64,000 nt of DNA from Novosphingobium indicum. Lineage in GTDB: Bacteria; Pseudomonadota; Alphaproteobacteria; Sphingomonadales; Sphingomonadaceae. The notes under the pieces were generated by a model, which was given only the letters and a program-made list of their open reading frames with translations, did not search any database and had not been told where the DNA came from. This document shows, piece by piece, positions 18,429 through 28,875 of this stretch (position 1 is the stretch's first letter; each line of letters opens with the position of its first letter). A program made the position numbers and the translations under genes. Location of the stretch: assembly GCF_014645195.1 (NCBI RefSeq), contig NZ_BMLK01000003.1, positions 62,001-126,000 of the forward strand, in the 5' to 3' direction.

Positions 18429-19796
18429 TCAGGCGGGAACGGTGTCCTTGGTGCTGCCGGACTTCTTGCCGTTACCCTTCTTGTCGCTTCCCTCGCTGTC
18501 GTCGACGAGGGCCTGAACCGTCTTCGACGTGGCGACCGTGCCCAGCTCGGTCAGCGCAAAGAAATTCGCTTCGATATCGGCCAGGTCGTAGAGGTAGTTC
18601 ACCATGACCCCGTGCGATTGCTTCTGCCCGTTGGGCGACAGGTCGGCATTGGCATGGACCGCCTCGAGCCGGGCCCCGTTGCCGAGGTGAAAGCGCGCGA
18701 CCGGATCGGCGGGCTGATTGCCGCGGCCCTTGGCCGTAACCAGATAGCGCGCGGCCAACTGACGCAAGTCCTTTGCGCCGGGCACCTTGGCATCGGCACC
18801 GCGCTCCCTGGCGAGCCACTTGGCAAAGCCAGGCACCGGAGAAAGTGTCGCGAAAGTATCGAGGTGCGGCAGCTCCTCCTTGAGCAGCCCCACCACGCGC
18901 TTGATCAGGTGATTACCGAAGGGAATGCCCTTCAGCCCCTTCTGGCAGTTGCTGATCGAATAGAAGATCGCGCAGTTCGCCTCACGCGGATCGATCGTCT
19001 CGCGCTCTTCGGCGATGATCTGGTGGATGCCGCCGGGCAGCTGCGGTGTCAGCGCCACTTCGACGAAGATCAGCGGATCGTCGCGCATCTGCGGGTGGAA
19101 AAACCCGTAGCAGCGCCTGTCGACGGGTTCGACGCGCCGGCGCAGGTCGTCCCAGCCATGGATTTCATGCACCGCTTCGTAACGGATGATTCGCTCGAGC
19201 AGGGCTGCGGGCGAATCCCAACCGATCCGCCGCAGTTCAAGAAAACCGGCATTGAACCAGGCCGTGAACGCGCTTTCCAGCTCACGGTCGAGCGCGGCGA
19301 GGCCGGGCGAGGTGGATGCCTTGGGCACGGCCAGCAGGTCCTCGCGCATGCCGATCAGACGCTGGGTACCCTGCGGAGCGAGGTTGAGCTGATTGATCAG
19401 CTTGGCGCTCGGCGATTCGGTTGCGGCATTGAGCGCCAGCGCGGACGCTTCGTCGCGCTTCTCGTTCCACTTGGCGATCGCCTTGTCGATCGCCTTGGCA
19501 TCGGCCGGATGCAGGTCGTGGACCTTGGCGAGGAAGTCCTGCCGCGCTTCGAGGTCGGTCGCCTCGTAAAGATCGAAGAACGCCGAGGCCAGTGCGGGGC
19601 CCGATGCGCGTCCGCGCAGCGAGAGCAATGCATCGGCGATGTCGAGCAGGCTCTCGCCGCTGTCCTGCCGCGGTGTGGCTACGCCGATTCCGCGCAGAAG
19701 CTTGCCCAGCCCGGAATTCATCAGCAGATCCAGGGGATTACGCCGCCTTGCGGGGGCGGAAAGCTCCTGGACGGTTGGTTGGCGTGATGCGTTCAT
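18429..19796 (-). CDS. Malonyl-CoA decarboxylase
   Basis: 455 residues from the ATG at 19796, which has GAGGA about 10 bases upstream; a GTG at 19823 would add nine residues but lacks a ribosome site. The protein has the helical N-terminal domain and a C-terminal GNAT-like catalytic domain with family motifs HGWDDLRRR, IFYSISNCQKGL, the catalytic-serine segment ATLSPVPGF and the histidine in SHGVMVNYLYDL. It converts malonyl-CoA to acetyl-CoA and CO2. It stands alone rather than with matABC, so a housekeeping or malonate-detoxifying role is possible. The last ~25 residues are low-complexity Lys/Gly/Ser. Confidence 0.93.
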   Translation of the reverse strand: MNASRQPTVQELSAPARRRNPLDLLMNSGLGKLLRGIGVATPRQDSGESLLDIADALLSLRGRASGPALASAFFDLYEATDLEARQDFLAKVHDLHPADAKAIDKAIAKWNEKRDEASALALNAATESPSAKLINQLNLAPQGTQRLIGMREDLLAVPKASTSPGLAALDRELESAFTAWFNAGFLELRRIGWDSPAALLERIIRYEAVHEIHGWDDLRRRVEPVDRRCYGFFHPQMRDDPLIFVEVALTPQLPGGIHQIIAEERETIDPREANCAIFYSISNCQKGLKGIPFGNHLIKRVVGLLKEELPHLDTFATLSPVPGFAKWLARERGADAKVPGAKDLRQLAARYLVTAKGRGNQPADPVARFHLGNGARLEAVHANADLSPNGQKQSHGVMVNYLYDLADIEANFFALTELGTVATSKTVQALVDDSEGSDKKGNGKKSGSTKDTVPA

Positions 19797-20086
19797 GTGA
19801 TGTGAATCCTCATCTGCTGACACCCGATGCTATCATTGCTGCATCTGCGAGAGAATACGGTAGCTTCCTTCAACATGGACTTGAGAACGCTCTTGCGCAC
19901 CCCTGGCTGCCCAAAATCGTGACCGCATGGGCAAGATGCCGCCCCCGCGATCCGGAACAGGTGACTGAAATCATCCTGAAAGGATGCACCGAAATCGTCA
20001 GAGAACCGTTGACGAGCCAGTCGAAATCGTGGCAATCGGCGCCACTCGATGCGGCATCGCCGGTCATGGTCCGCGGACCTGAGCGA

Positions 20087-20160
20087 GCGGGTATAGCTTA
20101 GTGGTAAAGCCCCAGCCTTCCAAGCTGGTTATGCGGGTTCGATTCCCGCTACCCGCTCCA
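20087..20160 (+). tRNA. tRNA-Gly (anticodon TCC)
   Basis: A complete cloverleaf: acceptor arms GCGGGTA and TACCCGC, anticodon stem CCAGC/GCTGG around loop CTTCCAA (anticodon TCC), T-arm GCGGG-TTCGATT-CCCGC, and encoded CCA at 20158-20160. The 3' 18 bases recur at 29415-29432, so this copy is the integrase-proximal, reconstituted end of an integrated element. Confidence 0.97.
20143..20160 (+). repeat. Attachment site (integrase-proximal), 3' end of tRNA-Gly
   Basis: The 18-mer TTCCCGCTACCCGCTCCA is the T-loop-to-CCA end of the tRNA gene and is repeated exactly at 29415-29432 in the same orientation. A tyrosine integrase gene starts 75 bases downstream, the classic arrangement of a tRNA-targeting element. 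Confidence 0.85.
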
Positions 20161-20222
20161 GTCGCTCTCAACATTCTGAAAATCAGCCATTTTCTTCCGA
20201 TCAAGCCTCAGATTCCCACGTT

Positions 20223-20326
20223 TGGGTCACAAAGGTGGGTCACAACCATGCCCTCGAAACAGACGTAATCAACGAAAATCGTTCGGAAAATCGTGTCGAA
20301 CAGTGGGTCACAAAGGTGGGTCACAA
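20223..20326 (+). repeat. Four direct repeats TGGGTCACAA (probable integrase arm sites)
   Basis: Exact copies at 20223-20232, 20236-20245, 20304-20313 and 20317-20326. Each pair is spaced 13 bases start to start and the pairs are 81 bases apart. Clustered 10-mers between the att core and the integrase start are typical of arm-type binding sites for the integrase or an excisionase. They overlap the proposed integrase start region. Confidence 0.65.
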
Positions 20327-21737
20327 ACGATCCATTCGCGGACTTTACCAGCGAGGGTCGATCTACCAGTTTCGCGTTCGGGTTCCTGCCGATCTGCGGA
20401 ATGTAATTCCCCACAGCCATTTGAAACGATCCTTGCGAACAGGCTGCCGATCATTGGCCATTCGTCTCAGTAGGAAGGTTGCCGCCGAGATAGAGGCATT
20501 GTTCGACGAGGCTCGGCGGCGGCGGGGCCTACCCCATGATTCGCGGATATTAGGGGAAGAACCTGTTTCGAAGACTGTTGCTGAGACGATGCCGGAACGA
20601 TCTGAGGCGACGGTTCGGGAGAAAGCAGGTCCCACTCTGTCGGACATCTATGGGCGGTATTTGCAGGACCCGACCAAGCGACGTTCCGATCGCACGATGT
20701 TGGCTCACCATACGACCCGGCGCGTGATCGAGAACGTGTTCGGTTCGGATAAGTTGATCGCAGATATCACGCGTGAGGATTGTCGAGAGCTTCTGGAAAT
20801 CCTTCGATGGCTACCCGTCAATTTTGGGAAGAAGTTCGGCTCTATCTCGGTGCGAGAAGCCGTGGCGATCGCCAAGGCAGATACCCACATTAAGACGATC
20901 AACGCTACGAACCTGAATGCCTATATGGCTCGTTTCGCGACAATGTTGAACTGGGCCGTGGCTGAGGAGTTCATAGGACGAAATCCTGCGCGGGGCCTGC
21001 AATTGGCGGAAACCGTGCATCCGCAAGACCGTCGCCGACCATTCGAATCATGGCAGCTTCGCCGCATTTTTCAGGCCCCGATTTACACGGGATGCCGTGA
21101 CGATAAGCAGGGGTATGCAATTGCGGGAAATGTAATTGCAGAGGGCGCGCGATACTGGGTTCCCCTTATCGGATTGTGGTCTGGGATGAGATTAAATGAA
21201 GCTTGCCAGTTGGATGTGGCGGACGTGCGGAACATAGAAGGGGTGCACTGCTTCGTAATCACACAGGAAAGCCTTTCAGGGACACGCGACAAGAGCCTGA
21301 AAACCAAATCAAGTGAGCGATTGGTGCCATTGCATCCGACGCTGATCGATCTAGGCTTCTTGGCATTCGTCGAACAGCGCCGGAAATGCGGCTCACTCAA
21401 GCTCTTTGATGACCTTCCAGCGGGAGTAAGGGGTTTCCGCTCGGTTGCCTTTTCGCGATGGTTTTCGAGATTTCTGGTTAGCGCTGAGGCTACGTCACCG
21501 CGAACCTGCTACCATTCATTTCGACACGGTTTCAGAGACGCTGCGCGCAACGCTCGCATTGACCGGGATATCGCCCTGCGGCTTGGTGGGTGGATCACGG
21601 GCGGCACTCATAGCGAAACCGCTGATGACTATGGGGCGGGATATCGGCCGAAAGTTCTTTATGATGCTATTTCCGCAATCGAGTATCCAGAACTTGATCT
21701 CTCCCATCTCCTAGATCGGAGAAGACTGCGAATGTGA
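20235..21737 (+). CDS. Tyrosine recombinase/integrase
   Basis: Up to 500 residues; starts at GTG 20235 or at GTG 20316, the latter giving an N-terminus (GHKRSIRGLYQRGSIYQFRVR) that matches the DUF6538-type start of such integrases. A SAM-like core-binding domain lies about 120-240, then the catalytic domain with the Arg in WSGMRLNEACQL, the Lys in KTKSSERLVPLH, the His-x-x-Arg in YHSFRHGFRD, a second His in GGTHSET and the nucleophile Tyr in ADDYGAGY. It is probably the enzyme that inserted this element into tRNA-Gly. Codon use and GC are lower than in the flanking chromosome, consistent with acquisition. Confidence 0.93.
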   Translation: MGHNHALETDVINENRSENRVEQWVTKVGHKRSIRGLYQRGSIYQFRVRVPADLRNVIPHSHLKRSLRTGCRSLAIRLSRKVAAEIEALFDEARRRRGLPHDSRILGEEPVSKTVAETMPERSEATVREKAGPTLSDIYGRYLQDPTKRRSDRTMLAHHTTRRVIENVFGSDKLIADITREDCRELLEILRWLPVNFGKKFGSISVREAVAIAKADTHIKTINATNLNAYMARFATMLNWAVAEEFIGRNPARGLQLAETVHPQDRRRPFESWQLRRIFQAPIYTGCRDDKQGYAIAGNVIAEGARYWVPLIGLWSGMRLNEACQLDVADVRNIEGVHCFVITQESLSGTRDKSLKTKSSERLVPLHPTLIDLGFLAFVEQRRKCGSLKLFDDLPAGVRGFRSVAFSRWFSRFLVSAEATSPRTCYHSFRHGFRDAARNARIDRDIALRLGGWITGGTHSETADDYGAGYRPKVLYDAISAIEYPELDLSHLLDRRRLRM

Positions 21738-21821
21738 ACAGTGCCGGGTTTTTGCCTCAGGAGCCGACTTTCTGGAATAGCCGACGTTGTAGTCGTTCGA
21801 CGGGCGGCTTACGCGTTCTCC

Positions 21822-22091
21822 ATGAGCATTGATGCCAAACTGCAAATGGTTCGAATTGTCCTGCATTGGGCGTGGGACCCCATCGGCGTTCGTGGGATCG
21901 AAGGTGCCACTGACGAGTACGACATGTACGCCCCGAATGTGCTTGAAATGCTCAAGGCGAATGCGACCGGTGAGCAGATTGCCGACTATCTGACGGGTGC
22001 CGTTCGGGATCGAATGGAGCTACCGCCCAAGCCTGACAGGGATAAAGATATCGGCGAAATGCTGCGGCAACTTTACGACATTCGCCAATAA
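21822..22091 (+). CDS. Small protein of unknown function (DUF1871-like)
   Basis: 89 residues from ATG 21822. The centre reads HWAWDPIGVRGIEGATDEYDMYAPNV, a pattern of small acidic proteins that carry a WDPIG segment (tentatively DUF1871-like). No signal peptide or membrane segment. It is the first gene after the integrase. Role unknown; in accessory regions such short acidic proteins are sometimes immunity or anti-defence proteins, but nothing here proves that. Confidence 0.6.
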   Translation: MSIDAKLQMVRIVLHWAWDPIGVRGIEGATDEYDMYAPNVLEMLKANATGEQIADYLTGAVRDRMELPPKPDRDKDIGEMLRQLYDIRQ

Positions 22092-22165
22092 CGATCCAAC
22101 GCCCGCGTCCCCGACCTTGCCTTCCTACGACCAAGTTCGGCCGGTGCCGACAGCGGTCGAACGTT

Positions 22166-22234
22166 AACCTGAACGGCAGCGTTTCAACCTTTTAACAGAA
22201 GAGCAGCCTTTCCGGAGCCGCCGACAAAGCTGTC
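22166..22234 (-). repeat. Dispersed repeat unit, copy 1 (inverted)
   Basis: Reverse complement of a unit also found at 23001-23076 and 23734-23812. The shared core reads TCGGCGG-TCCGGAA(A)GG...GTTAAAAGGTTGAAACGCTG. It lies between the genes at 21822 and 22288. Confidence 0.7.
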
Positions 22235-22287
22235 ATTGGTTTGATCCCCATCGGTTGCTATCGGGAACTTGCTGGAGGTGGATTGCG

Positions 22288-22611
22288 ATGGGGCCAACGG
22301 AATTTGTAAGAGCGTGCCGAAATGAGCGGGACGCTCTGCTAGAGGCTTTCACGGACCCGGCAGGGCAAACTGAAGTGTCATCACGCTTGCTAGAAGCCAA
22401 TCTCACGCAAATTCAGCGGGAACTGGTAGTAGCGGCGATAGGGGTGGCTTTGACAGACACCATCTACACGCTCCTGCTCGCTCTCGACGGGGCAGCCTCT
22501 CTTGATGGCGATCAGCGGTCGTTCACCGTCACTGACGAAAGCGGCACAGTCATATCGAATGGCGATGGTCGTCTAGAGGCAGCAGCTTGGGACGCCTTTC
22601 ACTCCGTTTGA
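22288..22611 (+). CDS. Hypothetical protein
   Basis: 107 residues from ATG 22288. Mostly helical with no signal peptide; the N-terminal half is rich in Glu, Arg and Leu (RNERDALLEAFTDP), and the C-terminal part ends in a short acidic strand-turn (TVTDESGTVISNGDG). I do not recognise a family. It lies in the variable part of the integrated element, between two repeat features. Confidence 0.5.
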   Translation: MGPTEFVRACRNERDALLEAFTDPAGQTEVSSRLLEANLTQIQRELVVAAIGVALTDTIYTLLLALDGAASLDGDQRSFTVTDESGTVISNGDGRLEAAAWDAFHSV

Positions 22612-22614
22612 GAG

Positions 22615-22680
22615 TGTCCGCTTGCCCCGACATAGCTGTCGTAGGCGGTCTAACGGCAGCAACGTCGGGGGAAACGGACA
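22615..22680. repeat. Imperfect palindromic element, 66 bp
   Basis: Outer arms of 17 bases (22615-22631 and 22664-22680) match as reverse complements with two mismatches, and the inner part (AGCTGTCG ... CGGCAGC) can also pair. It begins 4 bases after the stop of the preceding gene. It may act as a terminator-like structure or a REP/MITE-type repeat; it has no T-run. Confidence 0.6.
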
Positions 22681-22716
22681 TTGACTTCCTAGCTGGATCG
22701 TGCGGAACTCGGGCCG

Positions 22717-23001
22717 ATGCCGCACGTCGCTCTTGCCCTTCCTGCGCTTTTCGCTGCGAGCGCGGCTTATGCAGGTCCTAGTCCCGCAGAATTCGCCAAT
22801 GCCGTCGCCGAATTTACGGGCAAGTCGGTTTCCGTCACTGACATTCGTCGCCTGTCATGCAAGGGCTTCGACGAAGAACCTACTGAAGCAGAGTGCAAGT
22901 GGCAGCAGAGGAGCGAGAAGAAGTGGAAGAGCTTTTCTACTTACGTCGCCGTTGATCGAACGGGATGGCACCTAATTGACGCCCCAAGCCTGAACCGCTG
23001 A
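22717..23001 (+). CDS. Small secreted protein of unknown function
   Basis: 94 residues from ATG 22717, with a short but clear Sec signal peptide (HVALALPALFAASAAYA, cleavage about residue 19). The mature part (SPAEFANAVAEFTGKSV...) has two cysteines (RLSCKGF and AECKWQ) that could form a disulfide, and ends in a strand-like segment STYVAVDRTGWHLID. Family not recognised. One of the repeat units begins right at its stop. Confidence 0.6.
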   Translation: MPHVALALPALFAASAAYAGPSPAEFANAVAEFTGKSVSVTDIRRLSCKGFDEEPTEAECKWQQRSEKKWKSFSTYVAVDRTGWHLIDAPSLNR

Positions 23002-23076
23002 TGTCCGCAATGTCGGCGGGTCCGGAAAGGCGGGTTTCCGGTTAAAAGGTTGAAACGCTGCCCTTGGTCTGAATGG
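23001..23076 (+). repeat. Dispersed repeat unit, copy 2
   Basis: Direct orientation; shares GTTAAAAGGTTGAAACGCTG exactly with copy 1 (reversed) and a flanking ATGTCCGCAATGTCGGCGG that parallels ATGTCAGCAATATCGGCGG in copy 3. Confidence 0.7.
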
Positions 23077-23139
23077 TCGGCTGCTACCGACGCCGTTGCT
23101 GCCATACTGGGTGACCGCAAAGCCGGGGGGAGCAGTCGT

Positions 23140-23688
23140 TCAGATTTCGCGGTGCGGGAACGCCGCGCTCGGCCTGTTGTCAAAATACAATCTTGCCGCA
23201 ACGAATGCGCTTCCGGCAACAGCGATGTAGAGGGCGACAAAGAAGACGTCAGGAAGAGTAGTCAACAAGAAGATGCCAAACCAAATCGGTGCGAAGAGGA
23301 CCAGAAATCCGCACGTCGCCAGACCGGCAATCCAGTCACCCCGCGCTTGGTGAATGTGTTTCCTTGCTTGAGTCGTCCACAACGCAAGCAACGAAAACAC
23401 ATCCAGAATAAGGCTGACGAGGAAGATGGGAGAAAATTGATAAACGGGTATCCCGCTTTCCCAAACTCCCTTTAACGTGAAGATGACTACCGCAGCGGTT
23501 ACGATGGTGTAGATCAGCCGGACGAAATGGCTTTTCGTGAAGACGATCAGTAAGACTGCAAGGAGACCAGCTTCGAATAATACTGCGTCGATACCACGGT
23601 CACCGTCGTGCCAAGTGAGAAGCCAATGGCCGATAGCGCCTGCAAACCATAGCGCTGCGAATAACCACAGTATGATGGGCTTCCTCAA
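23140..23688 (-). CDS. Multi-pass membrane protein of unknown function
   Basis: 182 residues with about five hydrophobic helices: residues ~5-24 (IILWLFAALWFAGAIGHWLL), ~36-52, ~57-76, ~82-105 and two around GLATCGFLVLFAPIWFGIFLL and VFFVALYIAVAGSAFVAAR. There are no charged catalytic clusters in the helices. I do not recognise the family. It is the only minus-strand gene in the left half of the element and is flanked by repeat copies 2 and 3, so the gene plus repeats may have moved as one cassette. Confidence 0.65.
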   Translation of the reverse strand: MRKPIILWLFAALWFAGAIGHWLLTWHDGDRGIDAVLFEAGLLAVLLIVFTKSHFVRLIYTIVTAAVVIFTLKGVWESGIPVYQFSPIFLVSLILDVFSLLALWTTQARKHIHQARGDWIAGLATCGFLVLFAPIWFGIFLLTTLPDVFFVALYIAVAGSAFVAARLYFDNRPSAAFPHREI

Positions 23689-23733
23689 AGTTGGTCTTCC
23701 TCAGCGTTATTCACCTACCTAGCTCCGCACCAT

Positions 23734-23812
23734 CATGTCAGCAATATCGGCGGTTCCGGAACGCCCGGTTGCCGGTTAAAATGTTGAAATGCTGCCGTTC
23801 ACCTGAATGATA
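23734..23812 (+). repeat. Dispersed repeat unit, copy 3
   Basis: Direct orientation, more diverged than copies 1 and 2 (GTTAAAATGTTGAAATGCTG). Ends 22 bases before the integrase fragment. Confidence 0.65.
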
Positions 23813-23834
23813 GACGGCTTCTGTCGATTGCCAA

Positions 23835-24016
23835 CCTTGTGAACAGGCTGCCGATCATTGGCCATTCGTGTCAGTCGGAAGGTTGCCGCCGAGATAGAGG
23901 CATCGTTCGAAGAGGCTCGGCGGAGGCAGGGCCTGCCCCATGATTCGCGGATATTAGGGGAAGAACCTGTTTCGAAGACTGTTGCTGACACGATGCCGGA
24001 ACGATCTGAGGCGACG
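23835..24016 (+). pseudogene. Integrase gene fragment, duplicate of the resident integrase
   Basis: These 182 bases align without gaps to 20431-20612 of the integrase gene, with nine mismatches by my count (about 95% identity). The reading frame is preserved (SRKVAAEIEASFEEARRRQGLPHD), but homology starts and stops abruptly inside the gene, so it cannot encode a recombinase. It is a remnant of a second related element or a partial duplication. Confidence 0.85.
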
Positions 24017-24330
24017 CCTTTTTTGCGGGCGATGGATCGAACGGCGGATGTTGGATCGCGAACTGCCGGAACCTGATCGACTGCATCTGGACGTCGGGAT
24101 TTGGCGTTTGAATGGCAACAATGGGTCGGTCACCGCAGCGGCCATCCATCGCCATGATAGAGCCGCTTGCATGTGATACATTGAGCCACTCGCAGAACTC
24201 TGGTCGCCAAGTAGGCACAGCGCTGCTATCGGCTCGTCTCCCTGTATCCGGAAACGGATCTGCGGCCTTGCGTGCTACGTTCACTCGCGAGGATGAATTT
24301 CTTCGAGCGTAGATTTAAGGTGTTTAAAAG
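24017..24330. other. Intergenic stretch before the cold-shock gene
   Basis: About 310 bases with no convincing gene. It must contain the promoter and long 5' leader of the cold-shock-domain gene; a CTTTTTTGC run directly follows the integrase fragment. No tRNA-Gly fragment was seen here. Confidence 0.5.
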
Positions 24331-24984
24331 ATGGCATTCGACAGGGGAAATCGCGGCAATGGCCGTGACCGGTTTGGCGGTGGTGATGACCGCTGGGGTG
24401 GTGGCAACGATCGCTTTGGCGGTGGCGGTGATCGCTTCGGCGGCGGCCAGCGTGGCGGCTTCGGTGGATCGCGCGGCGGCGGTTCGCGTGGCGGCCCGGG
24501 CCAGGTTGTCGGTCAGGGGCGCGGCACCGTGAAGTTCTTCAACCCGGACAAGGGCTTCGGCTTCATCCAGCTTGAGAGTGGCGGCGATGATGCCTTCGTG
24601 CACATCAGTGCCGTGCAGTCGGCCGGTCTTGAGACGCTGGCTGAAGGCCAGCAGCTGGAATTCCAGCTGGTCGAGCGTAACGGCAAGGTTTCCGCGTCGG
24701 ATTTGTCGATCGTCGGTGAGGTCGTCGCCGCCGAACGTCGCGAACGGGCGCCGGTTCCGCGCCAGTCGACCGGCGAGAAGGCCACCGGCACGGTCAAGTT
24801 CTTCAACGGCGCCAAAGGCTTTGGCTTCATTGTGCGCGACGATGGCCAACCCGACGCGTTCGTGCACATCAGCGCCGTCGAACGCTCTGGTCTGCATGGG
24901 CTCTCCGAAGGCGATCAACTCGAATTCGAGATCGAGATCGATCGCCGCGGTAAAGCGTCTGCCGTAAACCTGGTCCAGCGCTGA
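24331..24984 (+). CDS. Double cold-shock-domain RNA-binding protein
   Basis: 217 residues: a Gly/Arg/Asp-rich N-terminal tail of about 55 residues with repeated DRFGGG units, then two cold-shock domains at ~64-128 and ~147-215. Both have RNP1/RNP2-type motifs (KGFGFIQLE with [18 protein letters not shown] with DAFVHISAV). Such two-domain CSPs with Gly-rich tails are characteristic of alphaproteobacteria and act as RNA chaperones in cold or stationary-phase stress. Here it lies inside the att-bounded region 360 bases before an RpoD-type sigma gene. A different frame upstream (from 24272) is a shadow. Confidence 0.93.
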   Translation: MAFDRGNRGNGRDRFGGGDDRWGGGNDRFGGGGDRFGGGQRGGFGGSRGGGSRGGPGQVVGQGRGTVKFFNPDKGFGFIQLESGGDDAFVHISAVQSAGLETLAEGQQLEFQLVERNGKVSASDLSIVGEVVAAERRERAPVPRQSTGEKATGTVKFFNGAKGFGFIVRDDGQPDAFVHISAVERSGLHGLSEGDQLEFEIEIDRRGKASAVNLVQR

Positions 24985-25342
24985 CGGGGATTGCCATGGC
25001 TGCCGCTGGTGGTCATGGCCTCGTCTTCGGCTTTCCGGGATCGCATCGCGATCGGCAACGGAAAGCACGCGCCATATTTGAGCGCCCTGATCCAAGCCGC
25101 TTTCGACAGAATGCCGGCAGGGGCAGGGGCTCGTGTCCTTCAGCCGTATGCCGAGCGCATCCGGCTGCGAGCGGGCCAGATTTCTCCTGGGACCGATGCC
25201 CGGCCAAATTGCTTGAACCCCAGGCCTGGGTTCGTTCAATTCTTGTCTGAAAGGTTGCTCTTCGGCGGCCATGTCAGGCGAATGCTCTGAAAACCTGGTC
25301 TTGTCCTGACGGAACGATCGTCATGAAAAGGCTCATAAGGCG
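24985..25342. other. Intergenic stretch between cold-shock and sigma-factor genes
   Basis: About 360 bases. The 99-codon frame inside (24991-25290) has no domain-like sequence and is not called. The stretch presumably holds the sigma-gene promoter; GACGGAACGATCG near 25309 resembles a -35-like GGAAC element, without a convincing partner at the expected distance. Confidence 0.45.
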
Positions 25343-27370
<2,028 letters not shown>

Positions 27371-27445
27371 GTACAGGCCGCAAGCCGGCGTTGCGGATTT
27401 TGGCCGGTCATTGCCGATGTGATACCATACGCGGCTTCGATAGCC

Positions 27446-27676
27446 GTCTGGCCATTCCGGCTCATCGATGTTCTCGATCCGCACTCATTCGCCAGAACAC
27501 GTGCGGATGGTATCGCCGTCATACACACTTCCAATGCAAAGGGACGGCGCCGCATTCACTGCGGCATCCCGGGCGAATCCTGGCCGGCCCGTTTCCCTCC
27601 CCATGTTGCCCCCCCCCAGGCCGATGAGGTTGCCTGCAACGAGGCCAAGGGTGACGAGGAGAAGCCTACCATGCCG
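27446..27676 (-). pseudogene. Remnant of a secreted thermonuclease (SNase-type)
   Basis: The minus strand reads a hydrophobic leader (LLLVTLGLVAGNLIG) and then CIGSVYDGDTIRTCSGE-stop-VRIENIDEPE. VxDGDTI and RIxxIDxPE are the two N-terminal active-site motifs of staphylococcal-nuclease-like enzymes. The in-frame TGA (27485-27487) sits where an Arg codon (CGA) is expected, and the sequence after the second motif no longer resembles the family. It is therefore a degenerate gene fragment downstream of the sigma gene. Confidence 0.65.
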
Positions 27677-28006
27677 CCTTGCGGCCCTGCGGGGAGTTCT
27701 CCGTGGTTTCGCTTGTGTCCCCAGAATTGTACGACGTTGGCCGGACGCAGTGCCCGTCCATCCGCCGTATTCGTCGGCTGGCTCGTGGGGGCAACGGCGA
27801 TTAAGACTTCGCATGGAGGGATGAATGGGACGGGCGCCTGGCAGGCATTCCCACTGCGGACTCGTGGAGGCTCTTCTGCGCCCGCCCCCTTTACCGACGC
27901 TTAGACCATAATTTTGTCTGCGCCGCTGCAGATCGTCCGGTTCTGGCACCTTGCGACTATTCCCGATCTCTTTCCCAATGCTGATGGGTGAGCGGACGTG
28001 CGAGGT

Positions 28007-28222
28007 TCAAACATCCGCAGGAAATGGTCGATTACGGTAACTGCTTTCACCACGTCTGCGCGCTTCCCATGCCTTTTCTCGCTCACGCGCGTAAGCCTTC
28101 TTCACGCGCACCCTGCTGATACCGTACTTCTCGGCAAGCTGCCCGAAGGTCGCCCCGTCCATCACGGCAACATAGATCGCCGCGTTGCGCTCTTGCTCCG
28201 GACCCGAAGCACTTTGTTCCAT
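28007..28222 (-). CDS. Small helix-turn-helix protein
   Basis: 71 residues from ATG 28222. The centre GATFGQLAEKYGISRVRVKKAYAR is a helix-turn-helix of sigma-70-region-4/Mor-like type, preceded by a helix (ERNAAIYVAVMD) and followed by a basic tail. Such tiny HTH proteins are common in alphaproteobacterial accessory regions and probably bind DNA as dimers. The target is unknown; the position next to an RpoD-type gene is suggestive only. The remaining 28226-28469 has no gene I can support. Confidence 0.65.
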   Translation of the reverse strand: MEQSASGPEQERNAAIYVAVMDGATFGQLAEKYGISRVRVKKAYAREREKAWEARRRGESSYRNRPFPADV

Positions 28223-28469
28223 CAATTCACTCCAACGGTTGGGCTGTTATGGCCCGCCTACCCATACCGGCCATTCAGAGGCAAAATTTCCGTCCTGCGA
28301 TGCCAATCGGCAGCCCAAGTTCAGGTGGACAGGATCGTAGTCGTACCTTGCGATCCGGCAACATTGAGAACAGAGGGGCTTTTTGCTACTGGCTCCCGTC
28401 CCAACGCAAAGCTCCCTTTGCTCTCCGGTAAGGAGCTTGCCATCGAAATTGATCATCCAAGGATAGACA

Positions 28470-28808
28470 TTGCCTTCCTACAAAGCACCCTCTTTTCAAG
28501 ACCGTATTGCTGCAGCCGGATCGGCCAAGCAGAAGGCTTTGGATGCCCTTAGAGCCAAGCCACCTGTCGATGCAGCAACTATGGCAGAGCGCCGCCTGGT
28601 GCAGGAAGCACGGGATCGGGCGCTTGCTGCCAAACGGGCTGCCAGGATTGAGGCTATTGCCATGGCCAAAGCGGAAAAAGCCGAACGCAAAGCGACCGCT
28701 GAAGCCGCAGCAGAACTCAAAGCCGCTAGGCTTGCGCCTGCCAGCGCAGCCGAAATGAAGGCAGCACGGGATGCACGCTACGCTGCGCGCAAAGCGCGCA
28801 AGAAATAA
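28470..28808 (+). CDS. DUF6481 family protein
   Basis: 112 residues, read from a TTG at 28470 (no ATG is available at the expected N-terminus). Begins SYKAPSFQDRIAAAGSAKQKAL and ends AEMKAARDARYAARKARKK, the conserved ends of the Ala/Lys/Arg-rich DUF6481 family found in sphingomonads and relatives. It is predicted to be one long charged helix, probably nucleic-acid- or ribosome-associated. In other genomes I recall it near cold-shock genes, which fits the cold-shock protein 3.5 kb upstream. Function unknown. Confidence 0.8.
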   Translation: MPSYKAPSFQDRIAAAGSAKQKALDALRAKPPVDAATMAERRLVQEARDRALAAKRAARIEAIAMAKAEKAERKATAEAAAELKAARLAPASAAEMKAARDARYAARKARKK

Positions 28809-28875
28809 TGCATACCAGCGCGTCACCCTAACCGGCTCGACGCACTGGTATACACACCTAAGTTCAGGAGACATC

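Noticed and set aside
24991..25290. 99-codon frame between cold-shock and sigma genes
   Set aside because: No family resemblance and no good ribosome site; treated as intergenic.
28247..28456. 69-codon minus-strand frame with several cysteines
   Set aside because: Odd composition without a recognisable motif and no clear ribosome site; not enough to call a gene.
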